From positions 1 through 64,000 of the forward strand of contig RPSH01000021.1 of NCBI GenBank assembly GCA_003946805.1: 64,000 nt of DNA. The letters are read 5' to 3'. The notes beneath the pieces were generated by a model that was not told where the DNA came from, did not search any database, and worked only from the letters and a program-made list of their open reading frames with translations. Numbering within the stretch: position 1 is the stretch's first letter; each line of letters begins with the position of its first letter. Positions 24,093-32,473 of the stretch are shown here, piece by piece. Both the position numbers and the translations under genes were made by a program. This DNA comes from Bacillus sp. 2B10. GTDB taxonomy: Bacteria; Pseudomonadota; Alphaproteobacteria; Sphingomonadales; Sphingomonadaceae.

Positions 24093-26852
24093 TTAGTGCG
24101 CCGCGCCCCAGCTGGCCCCCGTCCCGATCTCCACGCCCAGCGGCACCGTCAGTTGCACCACCGGTTCCGCCGCCGTCTCCATCACCCGGCGGATTACCGG
24201 TGTCGCCGCCTCGACCAGCGCCTCGGGCAGTTCGAACACCAGTTCGTCGTGTACCTGCAACAGCATCCGCACCTCGCCCAGCCCCGCCTCGGCCAGTGCC
24301 GGCCCCATCCGCGCCATCGCCCGCTTGATGATGTCCGCGCTGGTCCCCTGGATCGGGGCGTTGATCGCGGCGCGTTCGGCGCCCTGCCGTTCGTGCTGCC
24401 CCTTCGACGCGATGCGCGGGAAATGCGTCTTGCGCCCGAACAGCGTCGTGGTGAACCCGGTCGTCCTGACACTCTGCGTCGTCTCGGCGATATAGCGGTT
24501 GATGCCGGGGAAGCGGTCGAAATATCGGTCGATCATCGACTGCGCCTCGTCCGCGCTCACGTCCAGCCGCCCGGCCAGCCCCCAGCGGCTGATGCCGTAC
24601 AGGATCGCGAAGTTGATCGTCTTGGCCCGGCCGCGCGTGTCGCGGTTGACCTCGCCGAACAGCTCTTTTGCCGTGATGCTGTGGATGTCGTCGCCGCGTT
24701 CGAACGCGTCGCGCAACTGCGCCACGTCGGCGATGTGCGCGGCCAGCCGCAGCTCGATCTGCGAATAGTCGGCCGCGAGGATGACGTTGCCGGGCTCCGC
24801 CACGAACGCATCGCGGATCTGCCGCCCGACTTCGGTGCGGATCGGGATGTTCTGCAAATTCGGATCGGTCGACGACAGCCGCCCGGTCTGCGCGCCGGTC
24901 AGGCTGTACGACGTGTGCACCCGCCCGGTCGCCGGGTTGATCTGCGCCTGCAACGCATCGGTATAGGTGCTTTTCAGCTTCGACAGCTGCCGCCAGTCGA
25001 GCACCTTGGCCGCGATCACCGCACCCGGCGAATCCTTGTCGGCGGCGATCCGCTCCAGCTCGTTGACGTCGGTCGAATAGACGCCCGACTTGCCCTTGCG
25101 TCCGCCCTTGATCCCCAGCGTCACGAACAGCACGTCGCCCAGCTGTTTCGGCGATCCGATGGTGAACTTCGTGCCGGCCAGTTCATGGATTTCCGTCTCC
25201 AGCGCGGCGATCCGCGCGGAAAAATCCTCCGACAGCTTCGCCAGCACGGCCGCATCGACCTTGATCCCGGCCTGCTCCATGTCGGCGATCACGCGCACCA
25301 GCGGCCGGTCGACCATTTCGTACACCCGCGTCGCCGCTTCATACGGCAGCCGCGGCTTGAACCGCCGCCACAGCCTGAGCGTCACATCGGCATCCTCGGC
25401 GGCGTAGCGGGTCGCGGTCTTCAGGTCGATCTCGCCGAAGCCGACCTGTTTCTTCCCCGTGCCCACCACATCCTTGTACGCGATGCAGCTGTGCTGGAGG
25501 TGCGTTGCCGCCAGCTCGTCCATGCCATGCCCGTGCAGTCCGGCGTCGAGCGCAAAGCTCATCACGATCGTGTCGTCATAGGGCGCGACCGCAACGCCGG
25601 CGCGGGCCAGCACGATCATGTCGTATTTCAGATTGTGGCCGATCTTCAGGACGTCGGGGTCCTCGAACAACGCTTTGAGTGTCGCCAGCACCGCATCGCG
25701 CGGCAACTGTTCGGGCTTTTCGGCGAACATGTCGGTGCCGCCATGGCCTACGGGCACATAGCAGGCGAGGTTCGGGTGCAGCGCCATGCTGATCCCGACC
25801 AGCTCGGCGCGCGTCGCGTCCAGCCCCGTCGTCTCGGTATCGATCGCGACCCACCCCTGATGCCGCGCCACCTGGACCCAGCGGTCGAGCGCCTCCTGCG
25901 TCACCACCGTCTCGTACGCGTCATGGTCGCACGACGGTTCGTCGTCCTGCGCCACCGGCGCGGTCGGGCTTTCCACCGGGGCATCGGCGACCGCACTGAG
26001 CTTGGTCAGCAGCGTGCGGAATCCATGATGTTCGAGGAATGCGCGCAACGGCGCCTCCGGTATCCCCTGCAATGCCAGCGCGTCGAGCGGTTCGGGCAGG
26101 CCACCATCGCATTTCAGCGTCACCAGCACCTTCGACAGCCGCGCAGCATCGGCATGGTCGATCAGATTGTCGCGCAGCTTGCCCTTCTTCATCTCGGGCG
26201 CGGCGGCCAGCACCGCCTCCAGATCGCCATGCTCGTTGATGAGCTTGGCGGCGGTCTTCGGCCCGACCCCGGGCACGCCGGGTACGTTGTCGACGCTGTC
26301 GCCCATCAGCGCCAGCACGTCGCCCAGCTTGTCCGGCGTCACGCCGAACTTCTCGACCACATGCTGCGGGCCGAGCGTGCGGTTGTTCATCGTGTCGAGC
26401 ATGTCGACCGACGGATCGGTCATCAACTGCATCAGGTCCTTGTCGGAACTGACGATCGTCACCGCCCAGCCCTGCGCCTGCGCCGCCTGCGTATAGCAGG
26501 CGATGATGTCGTCGGCCTCCAGCCCTTCCTCCTCGATGCACGGCAGGCTGAACGCCCGCGTCGCGTCGCGGATCATCGGGAACTGCGGCACCAGATCCTC
26601 GGGCGGCGGCGGCCGGTGCGCCTTGTACTGGTCGTACAGGTCGTTGCGGAACGTCTTCGACGACTTGTCGAGGATCACCGCCATGTGCGTCGGCCCGTCG
26701 GCCTTGTGCAGCGCATCGGCCAGCTTCCACAGCATCGTGGTATAGCCATAGACCGCCCCCACCGGCTCGCCATGCTGGTTGGTCAGCGGCGGCAGCCGGT
26801 GATAGGCGCGAAAGATATAGCCGGAGCCGTCGACGAGATAGAGATGGGGCAT
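24093..26852 (-). CDS. polA: DNA polymerase I
   Basis: 919 residues with all three domains: 5'-3' exonuclease (YLVDGSGYIFRAYH, LEADDIIACY, GDSVDNVPGVPGVGPKTAAKL), 3'-5' proofreading (AIDTETTGLD; HNLKYDMIVL; YAAEDADVTLRL) and the polymerase (LSSTDPNLQNIPIRTE; ADYSQIELRLAAHI; RGRAKTINFAILYG; MLLQVHDELVFELP). Fills repair gaps and replaces RNA primers. The proofreading motifs look intact. The ATG at 26852 gives the canonical MPHLYLVDGSGY start; a longer ORF upstream runs antisense to the metallopeptidase gene. It converges with the unknown exported gene at 24070 and diverges from the 26967 gene. Confidence 0.98.
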   Translation of the reverse strand: MPHLYLVDGSGYIFRAYHRLPPLTNQHGEPVGAVYGYTTMLWKLADALHKADGPTHMAVILDKSSKTFRNDLYDQYKAHRPPPPEDLVPQFPMIRDATRAFSLPCIEEEGLEADDIIACYTQAAQAQGWAVTIVSSDKDLMQLMTDPSVDMLDTMNNRTLGPQHVVEKFGVTPDKLGDVLALMGDSVDNVPGVPGVGPKTAAKLINEHGDLEAVLAAAPEMKKGKLRDNLIDHADAARLSKVLVTLKCDGGLPEPLDALALQGIPEAPLRAFLEHHGFRTLLTKLSAVADAPVESPTAPVAQDDEPSCDHDAYETVVTQEALDRWVQVARHQGWVAIDTETTGLDATRAELVGISMALHPNLACYVPVGHGGTDMFAEKPEQLPRDAVLATLKALFEDPDVLKIGHNLKYDMIVLARAGVAVAPYDDTIVMSFALDAGLHGHGMDELAATHLQHSCIAYKDVVGTGKKQVGFGEIDLKTATRYAAEDADVTLRLWRRFKPRLPYEAATRVYEMVDRPLVRVIADMEQAGIKVDAAVLAKLSEDFSARIAALETEIHELAGTKFTIGSPKQLGDVLFVTLGIKGGRKGKSGVYSTDVNELERIAADKDSPGAVIAAKVLDWRQLSKLKSTYTDALQAQINPATGRVHTSYSLTGAQTGRLSSTDPNLQNIPIRTEVGRQIRDAFVAEPGNVILAADYSQIELRLAAHIADVAQLRDAFERGDDIHSITAKELFGEVNRDTRGRAKTINFAILYGISRWGLAGRLDVSADEAQSMIDRYFDRFPGINRYIAETTQSVRTTGFTTTLFGRKTHFPRIASKGQHERQGAERAAINAPIQGTSADIIKRAMARMGPALAEAGLGEVRMLLQVHDELVFELPEALVEAATPVIRRVMETAAEPVVQLTVPLGVEIGTGASWGAAH

Positions 26853-26966
26853 GGCCGGGGGATAGCAGCGCGGGCGGGGCTGCGCGAGTGGAGACATCGC
26901 CCCGACGGAACGCCGCGCCGGTTCCGGCGTAGTAGTCTCGGTCTCACGGCTTGAGGGAACTGCACG

Positions 26967-27713
26967 ATGATCGATCCGCTGGAGGAATTCCGGCGCGCGG
27001 CAGCAGGCGTTCTGGCCCGCATGGAACGACGGTTCGTCGAAAGCGCGCTGGCGCTGCCCGGCTACGTCTTCGACAAGGCAGCGGACGCCACACGAAAAAT
27101 GGTCGTCAACGAGGTCCAGCAGCGGCTCGACGCCGCGAAGATGCTTTCCCGATTGCCGCACCATCTCGCCGACATGCTGGCGGACAGTTGGCGTGGCCCC
27201 GGCGCGCGGATGCTGACGGCGCGGGAACGGCTGCTGATCGTCGACGTGTACGGCCACCGCGCCCGTCCCGACCTGATCCGTATCGTCGACGGACCGGGGC
27301 TTTCGGAAATTCCGCGGATCGCGTTCCGGAACAACAATGGCGCAATCACGATCGGCAACACGATCTACCTCAATCCAGCCAGGAAATATCCGACACAGGA
27401 CCTTACTTCAAAGAAAGGGGAAGGGACTGAACTGCTGATACATGAGGTAATGCATACAATTCAGTATCGTGAACTTGGCTATGCCAGATTCCTGACGCGC
27501 TATGGCAACGACATGGCCACCGTGAAAGGCGATGCGAACGAGATGTACAACTATTTCAAACGGCGACGCACCTTTGGCAACGAGATGCTGGAGGGGCAGG
27601 CGGAGATGGTTGGCCGCTATCAAGAGCTTCGCGACGTACCCAACCCCAAGCTGGATGGGGTACGCGATGACCTCAGGCGGCGGTTGAAGGGAACGGGACT
27701 ACATGGTCTATAA
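26967..27713 (+). CDS. Putative zinc metallopeptidase (HExxH), possible toxin/effector
   Basis: 248 residues, no signal peptide. HEVMH starts at residue 159 in LLIHEVMHTIQYRELG, followed by a second Glu-containing helix (GNEMLEGQAEMVGRY) that could supply the third ligand. IAFRNNNGAITIGNTIYLNP just before it matches the beta-strand layout of DUF4157-like/minimal gluzincin domains, which occur in secreted toxins and contractile-injection cargo. The first 90 residues are helical and unrecognised. Codons from about 27390 to 27620 are clearly more AT-rich than the surroundings, a sign of foreign origin. It overlaps the next gene, a lipoprotein, by 11 bp, so the two are coupled. The protease fold is well supported; the toxin role is inference. 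Confidence 0.75.
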   Translation: MIDPLEEFRRAAAGVLARMERRFVESALALPGYVFDKAADATRKMVVNEVQQRLDAAKMLSRLPHHLADMLADSWRGPGARMLTARERLLIVDVYGHRARPDLIRIVDGPGLSEIPRIAFRNNNGAITIGNTIYLNPARKYPTQDLTSKKGEGTELLIHEVMHTIQYRELGYARFLTRYGNDMATVKGDANEMYNYFKRRRTFGNEMLEGQAEMVGRYQELRDVPNPKLDGVRDDLRRRLKGTGLHGL

Positions 27714-28107
27714 GATCGGCATCGCCTTCCTGGCCACGCTGCTCGGCGGCTGCGGACCCGGGAAGATCGAACTGGACGTCTCCGGCACGCGCGACGACCT
27801 GCGTTTTTCCGTTGTCAGGCCGGGTGGCGCGGCCGTTTGCGTCAAGAGCCTCTACGTATTTCCGGCTATGCCGGACAATGCTCCATCCAGTTGGACCCTT
27901 CTGTTAGCCGACAACCAACGCTGCGCGGATCGCTTTCGCTACGCGGTCGAGGAAAGCGGTTTTGCCGCTGCGGCTCCGCCCGCAGTACTCAAGCCGGGTA
28001 TTCCATATCGGGTTCGCGCGACCGGCGGCGGGTTTGACGCAGTTCGCGATTTTATCGTGAAACCCGATGGGACGGTGGTGCAGGAAAGGCTGATGGAGGA
28101 TCAATAA
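27703..28107 (+). CDS. Small lipoprotein, possible partner or immunity protein
   Basis: 134 residues, not recognised. A lipoprotein signal peptide ends LLGGC (Cys17). The mature part looks like one beta-rich domain: IELDVSGTRDDLRFSVVRPGG, KSLYVFPAMPDN, RFRYAVEESGFAAAAPPAVLKPGIPYRVRATGGGFDAVRDFIV. The ribosome-binding site GAAGGGAA lies inside the metallopeptidase gene, and the start overlaps its end by 11 bp, so translation is coupled. A periplasm-facing lipoprotein tied to a putative toxin protease is the arrangement expected of an effector-immunity or chaperone pair, but nothing in the sequence proves it. Confidence 0.75.
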   Translation: MVYKIGIAFLATLLGGCGPGKIELDVSGTRDDLRFSVVRPGGAAVCVKSLYVFPAMPDNAPSSWTLLLADNQRCADRFRYAVEESGFAAAAPPAVLKPGIPYRVRATGGGFDAVRDFIVKPDGTVVQERLMEDQ

Positions 28108-28157
28108 GCGAACCTGCCCGCAGTTTCGTGGTCCCAACGGGGCCTGGCATAGCGACG

Positions 28158-28274
28158 TCACCGGGTCGGATCGCCCTTTGGCGGAACCCGCCAGTCGATC
28201 TTTTCGCTGTCCGGCTCAGCTTGACGCGTTCCCCATTCCGGCGAAAACTCCCCGCCGGGGGGGACGTTATACAT
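28158..28274 (-). CDS. Possible 38-residue protein, divergent from tlpA
   Basis: MYNVPPGGEFSPEWGTRQAE followed by PDSEKIDWRVPPKGDPTR. Its composition looks protein-like rather than random (Trp, Glu, Asp and Pro in a soluble mix), and it fills the 165-bp gap between the lipoprotein gene and tlpA. Its ATG shares two bases with the divergent tlpA ATG, which argues against both being expressed as drawn. No strong ribosome-binding site. A weak call. Confidence 0.25.
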   Translation of the reverse strand: MYNVPPGGEFSPEWGTRQAEPDSEKIDWRVPPKGDPTR

Positions 28275-28767
28275 GCCGAGATGGATTCTGCCGCTCGCCG
28301 CCGCGCTGCTCGCGGCCGCGCCGGCCACCGCGAAGGAACTGAAGGTCGGACAGCCCGCGCCGCCGATCGAACTGACGCTGGCCGACGGTACGAAGACCAC
28401 CATCGCCGACCATCGCGGCGAGGTGATCGTCGTCAACTTCTGGGCGACGTGGTGCGTGCCGTGCCGCGCCGAACTGCCGCTGCTCGACGCCTATTATCGC
28501 AAGATCAGCAAGCACGGCGCCCGCGTCTTCGCGGTGACGACCGAAGGATCGGTGCCGATCTACAAGATGAAGGCGCTGTTCGCCGCGCTGGCGATCACCC
28601 CGGCCAAGGGGATCAGGGGCATTCCCCGCGACGTGCCCGCGGTGCCGACCAACTACATCATCGATCGCCGCGGCGTAGTTCGCTACGCCAAGGCAGGCGC
28701 GATGGATCTGGACGATCTCAACCGCGAGCTGATCCCGCTGCTGCGGGAAGCACCGCCGGAGAGTTGA
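28273..28767 (+). CDS. TlpA-like periplasmic thioredoxin-fold protein
   Basis: 164 residues. Signal peptide (PLAAALLAAAPATA), then a TlpA/ResA thioredoxin domain with catalytic WCVPC (Cys61 and Cys64) in VVNFWATWCVPCRAELPLLD. VPTNYIIDRRGVVRY carries the cis-Pro before the thioredoxin C-terminal strands. Reduces periplasmic disulfides, typically for cytochrome c maturation or oxidative stress. No ccm gene is adjacent. Most of the usual ResA length is present. Its start is set by the signal peptide. Confidence 0.92.
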   Translation: MPRWILPLAAALLAAAPATAKELKVGQPAPPIELTLADGTKTTIADHRGEVIVVNFWATWCVPCRAELPLLDAYYRKISKHGARVFAVTTEGSVPIYKMKALFAALAITPAKGIRGIPRDVPAVPTNYIIDRRGVVRYAKAGAMDLDDLNRELIPLLREAPPES

Positions 28768-28803
28768 TAGCCATAATATTGAAACCGCTGGAAGCCGTTC
28801 CTG

Positions 28804-28897
28804 CTGAGTAGGGGCTGAGCGAAGTCGAAGACCCGTATCGAAGCACGCTTAGCGGTCCTTCGATACGGGTCTTCGACAGGCTCAACAGCTACTCAGG
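28804..28897. repeat. Intergenic inverted repeat (gtcgaagacccgtatcgaag family)
   Basis: Outer arms ctgagta.. / ..tactcag and inner arms gtcgaagacccgtatcgaag / cttcgatacgggtcttcgac enclose a ~20-base centre, followed by gacgaacgg. A shorter, decayed relative is at 48091-48147 (gttcgtcccgagtagc to ctgggcacgaacgg). It lies in the 277-bp gap between tlpA and typA, which has no other gene. Confidence 0.85.
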
Positions 28898-28920
28898 ACG
28901 AACGGACGTCGCAGGATAGC

Positions 28921-28952
28921 AAACCGCCCCGGAATCGCTTCCAGGACGGTTT
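28921..28952 (-). terminator. Stable hairpin after typA, likely terminator
   Basis: On the minus strand a 14-pair stem AAACCGTCCTGGAA / TTCCGGGGCGGTTT (two G-U pairs) is closed by a GCGA loop. It ends in TTT but lacks a long T-run. About 90 bp after the typA stop. Confidence 0.5.
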
Positions 28953-29044
28953 GTCTTTCCGGTGGCCCGACGTGGCGAAGCCACGTCGTCGGTCCTTGCC
29001 TTGGGCAAGGCCGGCCGGGCGAGCCTTGTTCGGCTCGGCGCAGC

Positions 29045-30889
29045 TTACGCTGCAGCCTTGGCCCGGCTCGCCTTCTTGCGCTCGTGCGGGTCCAGATGCC
29101 GCTTGCGCAGACGGATGTTCTTCGGCGTCACCTCGACCATCTCGTCGTCGTCGATATACGCAATCGCCTGTTCCAGCGTCATCTTCTTCGGCGGGGTCAG
29201 GCGGATCGCGTCGTCCTTGCCGCCCGATGCGCGGAAGTTCGTCAGCTGCTTCGCCTTCATCGGATTGACCTCGAGGTCATCCGTCTTGGCGTTCTCGCCG
29301 ATGATCATGCCCTCGTACAGCGCCTCGCCGTGGCCCACGAACAGGATGCCGCGCTCTTCGAGCGGACCCAGCGCATAGCCCTGCGCTTCGCCGGCACCGT
29401 TCGAGATCAGCACGCCGTTCTTGCGGCCTTCGATCTGGCCCTTGTGCGGACCGTACTTCTCGAACAGCCGGTTCATGATGCCGGTGCCGCGCGTGTCCGA
29501 CAGGAACTCGCCGTGATAACCGATCATGCCGCGCGACGGCGCGGAGAAGGTGATGCGGGTCTTGCCGCCGCCCGACGGGCGCATGTCGGTCATCTCGGCC
29601 TTGCGCAGGTTCATCTTCTCGACGACCGTGCCCGAATGTTCCTCGTCGACGTCGATGATGACGGTTTCGTACGGCTCGGTCTTCTTGCCGTCCTCGTCCT
29701 CGCCGAACAGCACGCGCGGGCGGCTGATGCCCAGCTCGAACCCTTCGCGGCGCATCGTTTCGATCAGCACACCCAGCTGCAATTCGCCGCGGCCCGCGAC
29801 TTCATAGCTGTCGCGATCGGCCGCCTCTGTCACCTTCACGGCGACGTTCGATTCGGCTTCGCGGAACAGGCGGTCGCGGATCATCCGCGACGTTACCTTG
29901 GTGCCCTCGCGACCCGCCATCGGCGAATCGTTGACGGCGAAACGCATCGACAGCGTCGGCGGATCGATCGGCTGCGCGTGCAGCGGCTCGGTGACCTGCG
30001 GGTCGCAGATCGTGTTCGACACGGTGGCCACGGTCAGGCCGGCCAGCGAAATGATGTCGCCCGCCTTGGCTTCGTCGACCGGCACGCGGTCGAGCCCGCG
30101 GAACGACATGATCTTCGACGCGCGGCCGGTCTCGACGACGTTGCCGTCATTGTCGAGCGCGTGGATCGGCTGGTTCAGCTTCACCGTGCCCGAATTGACG
30201 CGCCCGGTCAGGATGCGACCGAGGAAGTTGTCGCGGTCCAGCAGCGTGACGAGGAAGGTGAACGGCACGTCCTCCACTTCCACCTTCGGCGCCGGCACGT
30301 GGCTGACGATCGTCTCGAACATCGGGATCAGCGTGCCTTCGCGCGCGTCCATGTCGGTCGAGGCATAGCCGTTGCGGCCCGACGCATAGAGCACCGGGAA
30401 GTCGAGCTGTTCGTCGTTGGCGTCCAGCGACACGAACAGGTCGAACACCTCGTCCAGCACTTCCTGGATGCGCGCGTCGCTGCGGTCGACCTTGTTGACG
30501 ACGACGATGGGCTTGAGGCCCAGCGCCAGCGCCTTGCCGGTCACGAACTTCGTCTGCGGCATCGCGCCTTCCGACGAATCGACCAGCAGGACGACGCCGT
30601 CGACCATCGACAGGATGCGTTCCACCTCGCCGCCGAAATCGGCGTGGCCCGGCGTGTCGACGATGTTGATGCGGATCGATTCATCGCTGCCCGGCGGGGT
30701 CCAGTCGACCGAGGTCGGCTTGGCGAGAATGGTGATCCCGCGCTCCTTTTCGAGGTCGTTCGAATCCATCGCGCGTTCCTCGACGCGCTGGTTGTCGCGG
30801 AACGTGCCGGACTGACGGAACAACTGATCGACGAGCGTGGTTTTGCCGTGATCGACGTGGGCGATGATCGCCACGTTGCGAAGGCTCAT
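29045..30889 (-). CDS. typA: TypA/BipA ribosome-associated GTPase
   Basis: 614-residue translational GTPase with roles in 50S assembly and stress adaptation. G1 AHVDHGKTT (residues 10-18), the switch region with RGITI, G3 DTPGHADFGGEV, G4 VNKVDRSDARIQEV; domain II (ILTGRVNSGTVKLNQP) and the TypA-specific C-terminal region (ELSP..-like GGGKTRITFSAPSRGMIGYHGEFLSDTRG). The length matches the family. The ATG at 30889 is preceded by CAGGAAA, a good ribosome-binding site. It is a single-gene unit between the 28804 repeat and the repeat-rich gap upstream. Confidence 0.98.
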   Translation of the reverse strand: MSLRNVAIIAHVDHGKTTLVDQLFRQSGTFRDNQRVEERAMDSNDLEKERGITILAKPTSVDWTPPGSDESIRINIVDTPGHADFGGEVERILSMVDGVVLLVDSSEGAMPQTKFVTGKALALGLKPIVVVNKVDRSDARIQEVLDEVFDLFVSLDANDEQLDFPVLYASGRNGYASTDMDAREGTLIPMFETIVSHVPAPKVEVEDVPFTFLVTLLDRDNFLGRILTGRVNSGTVKLNQPIHALDNDGNVVETGRASKIMSFRGLDRVPVDEAKAGDIISLAGLTVATVSNTICDPQVTEPLHAQPIDPPTLSMRFAVNDSPMAGREGTKVTSRMIRDRLFREAESNVAVKVTEAADRDSYEVAGRGELQLGVLIETMRREGFELGISRPRVLFGEDEDGKKTEPYETVIIDVDEEHSGTVVEKMNLRKAEMTDMRPSGGGKTRITFSAPSRGMIGYHGEFLSDTRGTGIMNRLFEKYGPHKGQIEGRKNGVLISNGAGEAQGYALGPLEERGILFVGHGEALYEGMIIGENAKTDDLEVNPMKAKQLTNFRASGGKDDAIRLTPPKKMTLEQAIAYIDDDEMVEVTPKNIRLRKRHLDPHERKKASRAKAAA

Positions 30890-31001
30890 GCTATTTCCTG
30901 GATCATGCGGGAGTGCAATTGGCCGCGCGCTTAGCGTATTTCATGGCGGTTCGGAAGTCCCCCCTTTGCTGCGCTGCGGCGTGGGGATTCGAAGAAAAGG
31001 T

Positions 31002-31164
31002 GGTTCACGCGGAGGCGCGGAGGCGCGGAGGATGTGCGACAAGGACAAACCTCTTCCGCGAAGCGGCTGTATCGCTCGGGGTGCAGCAAGCGAAGACGTC
31101 TCCCGATCGCGAATGCTCCTCCGCGAACGCCCCTTCTCCGCGCCTCCGCGCCTCCGCGCGAACC
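31002..31164. repeat. Long inverted repeat with tandem gaggcgcg motifs
   Basis: Left arm ggttcacgcggaggcgcgga plus another ggcgcgg repeat (31002-31031), right arm cgcctccgcgcctccgcgcg then aacc (31141-31164). Between the arms are about 110 bp of unrelated sequence. It occupies the 389-bp gap between typA and telA, where I see no gene. Related to the element at 56773-56998. A transcript would fold into a long hairpin. Confidence 0.85.
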
Positions 31165-31278
31165 AAATTCCTTCTTCTCGCAGCCTGTTGACCGCCACGA
31201 AACTGTATTATTCCAACAGCACACTTGAACCGCCCCCCGTTCCCCGCCATCAATGGAAGGAGGACCGCTGGAGGACGT

Positions 31279-32469
31279 ATGGCGACGCAGACTGAAGAAC
31301 CCGCGCTGGTGCTGACCCCGCCCGATCCGGTGCCGACCGTCGCCCCGGCGAAGGCCGCCGGGCTGGTTCCGGTCGACGATACCAAGCGCACCGAATTGCA
31401 GCGCCGCGTCGACGACTTCATCGACCAGCTGGTCGCGCAGGACGCGAACTCGCCCGAATTCGGCAAGCGTGTCGACGCGATCAGCAATTTGGGCGCCCGC
31501 GAGATCCGCGAGGCCGCCGGCCAGTCGAACCGCTTCCTCGACCGTCCGGTCAAGGCGATGGACCAGGAATCGGGCGTCGGCGCCGATCTCGCGCAACTGC
31601 GCCGCACGATCGAGGACCTCGATCCAGGCAAGCAGGGCAATCTGCTGGAGCCCAGGAAGCTGTTCGGCATGATCCCGTTCGGCAACAAGGTCCGCGACTA
31701 TTTCGACGGGTACAAGTCCGCGCAAAGCCACATCGCCTCGATCCTCAAGCGGCTCCAGTCCGGCAAGGACGAACTGCTGATGGACAATGCCGCCATCGAC
31801 ACCGAACGCGCCAATCTGTGGACCGCCATGGGCCGCCTCGAACAGATGATCTATCTGTCGAAGGAAATGGACCAGAAGCTGGAGGACCGCGCCAACGAAC
31901 TCGACCACAGCGACCCGGCCAAGGCGAAGGCGATCCGCGAAACCGCGCTGTTCTACGTGCGCCAGCGCAGCCAGGACCTGCTGACGCAGATGGCGGTGAC
32001 GGTGCAGGGCTATCTCGCGCTCGATCTGGTCAAGAAGAACAATGTCGAGCTGGTGAAGGGTGTCGACCGCGCCAGCACCACGACCGTCGGCGCGCTGCGC
32101 ACCGCGGTGACCGTCGCACAGGCGCTGACCAACCAGAGGCTGGTGCTGGATCAGATCACCGCGCTCAACACCACCACCGCCAACATCATCGATTCGACCG
32201 GCAAGCTGCTGCGCAGCCAGACCGCGACGATCCACGAACAGGCGGCGGCATCGACCATTCCGGTCGAGGTGCTGCAACGCGCGTTCCAGAACGTCTACGA
32301 CACGATGGACGCGATCGACACCTTCAAGCTCAAGGCGCTGGATTCGATGAAGACCACCATCGGCACCCTGTCCAACGAGGTCGAGAAGTCGCGCGGCTAT
32401 ATCGCCCGTGCCGAGGGCGCGTCGCAGAATGCGCAGGGCGGCGAGACCTTCAAGCTGGAGGCGATGTAA
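31279..32469 (+). CDS. TelA-family (toxic anion resistance) protein
   Basis: 396 residues, soluble and almost entirely helical, as for the TelA/KlaA family, linked to tellurite, bacteriocin and cell-envelope stress resistance but of unknown mechanism. Typical stretches: LARSNRFLDRP-like QSNRFLDRPVKAMDQ, KLFGMIPFGNKVRDYFDGYKSAQSHIASIL, LDQITALNTTTANIIDSTGKLL and IPVEVLQRAFQNVYDTMDAIDTFK. The ATG at 31279 with GGAGGA upstream is a clear start; the longer ORF from 31225 is not needed. The XpaC-like gene follows 4 bp downstream, a pairing known from other genomes. No tellurium (ter) genes are present. Confidence 0.92.
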   Translation: MATQTEEPALVLTPPDPVPTVAPAKAAGLVPVDDTKRTELQRRVDDFIDQLVAQDANSPEFGKRVDAISNLGAREIREAAGQSNRFLDRPVKAMDQESGVGADLAQLRRTIEDLDPGKQGNLLEPRKLFGMIPFGNKVRDYFDGYKSAQSHIASILKRLQSGKDELLMDNAAIDTERANLWTAMGRLEQMIYLSKEMDQKLEDRANELDHSDPAKAKAIRETALFYVRQRSQDLLTQMAVTVQGYLALDLVKKNNVELVKGVDRASTTTVGALRTAVTVAQALTNQRLVLDQITALNTTTANIIDSTGKLLRSQTATIHEQAAASTIPVEVLQRAFQNVYDTMDAIDTFKLKALDSMKTTIGTLSNEVEKSRGYIARAEGASQNAQGGETFKLEAM

Positions 32470-32473
32470 CGCG

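Noticed and set aside
28804..28897. Insertion-sequence end or att site
   Set aside because: Inverted arms are present but there is no transposase, target-site duplication or integrase nearby; it fits an intergenic repeat family better.
31002..31164. CRISPR array, because of the repeated ggaggcgcgg motifs
   Set aside because: The repeats are short, adjacent and form two arms of one inverted repeat; there are no regular spacers and no cas genes.
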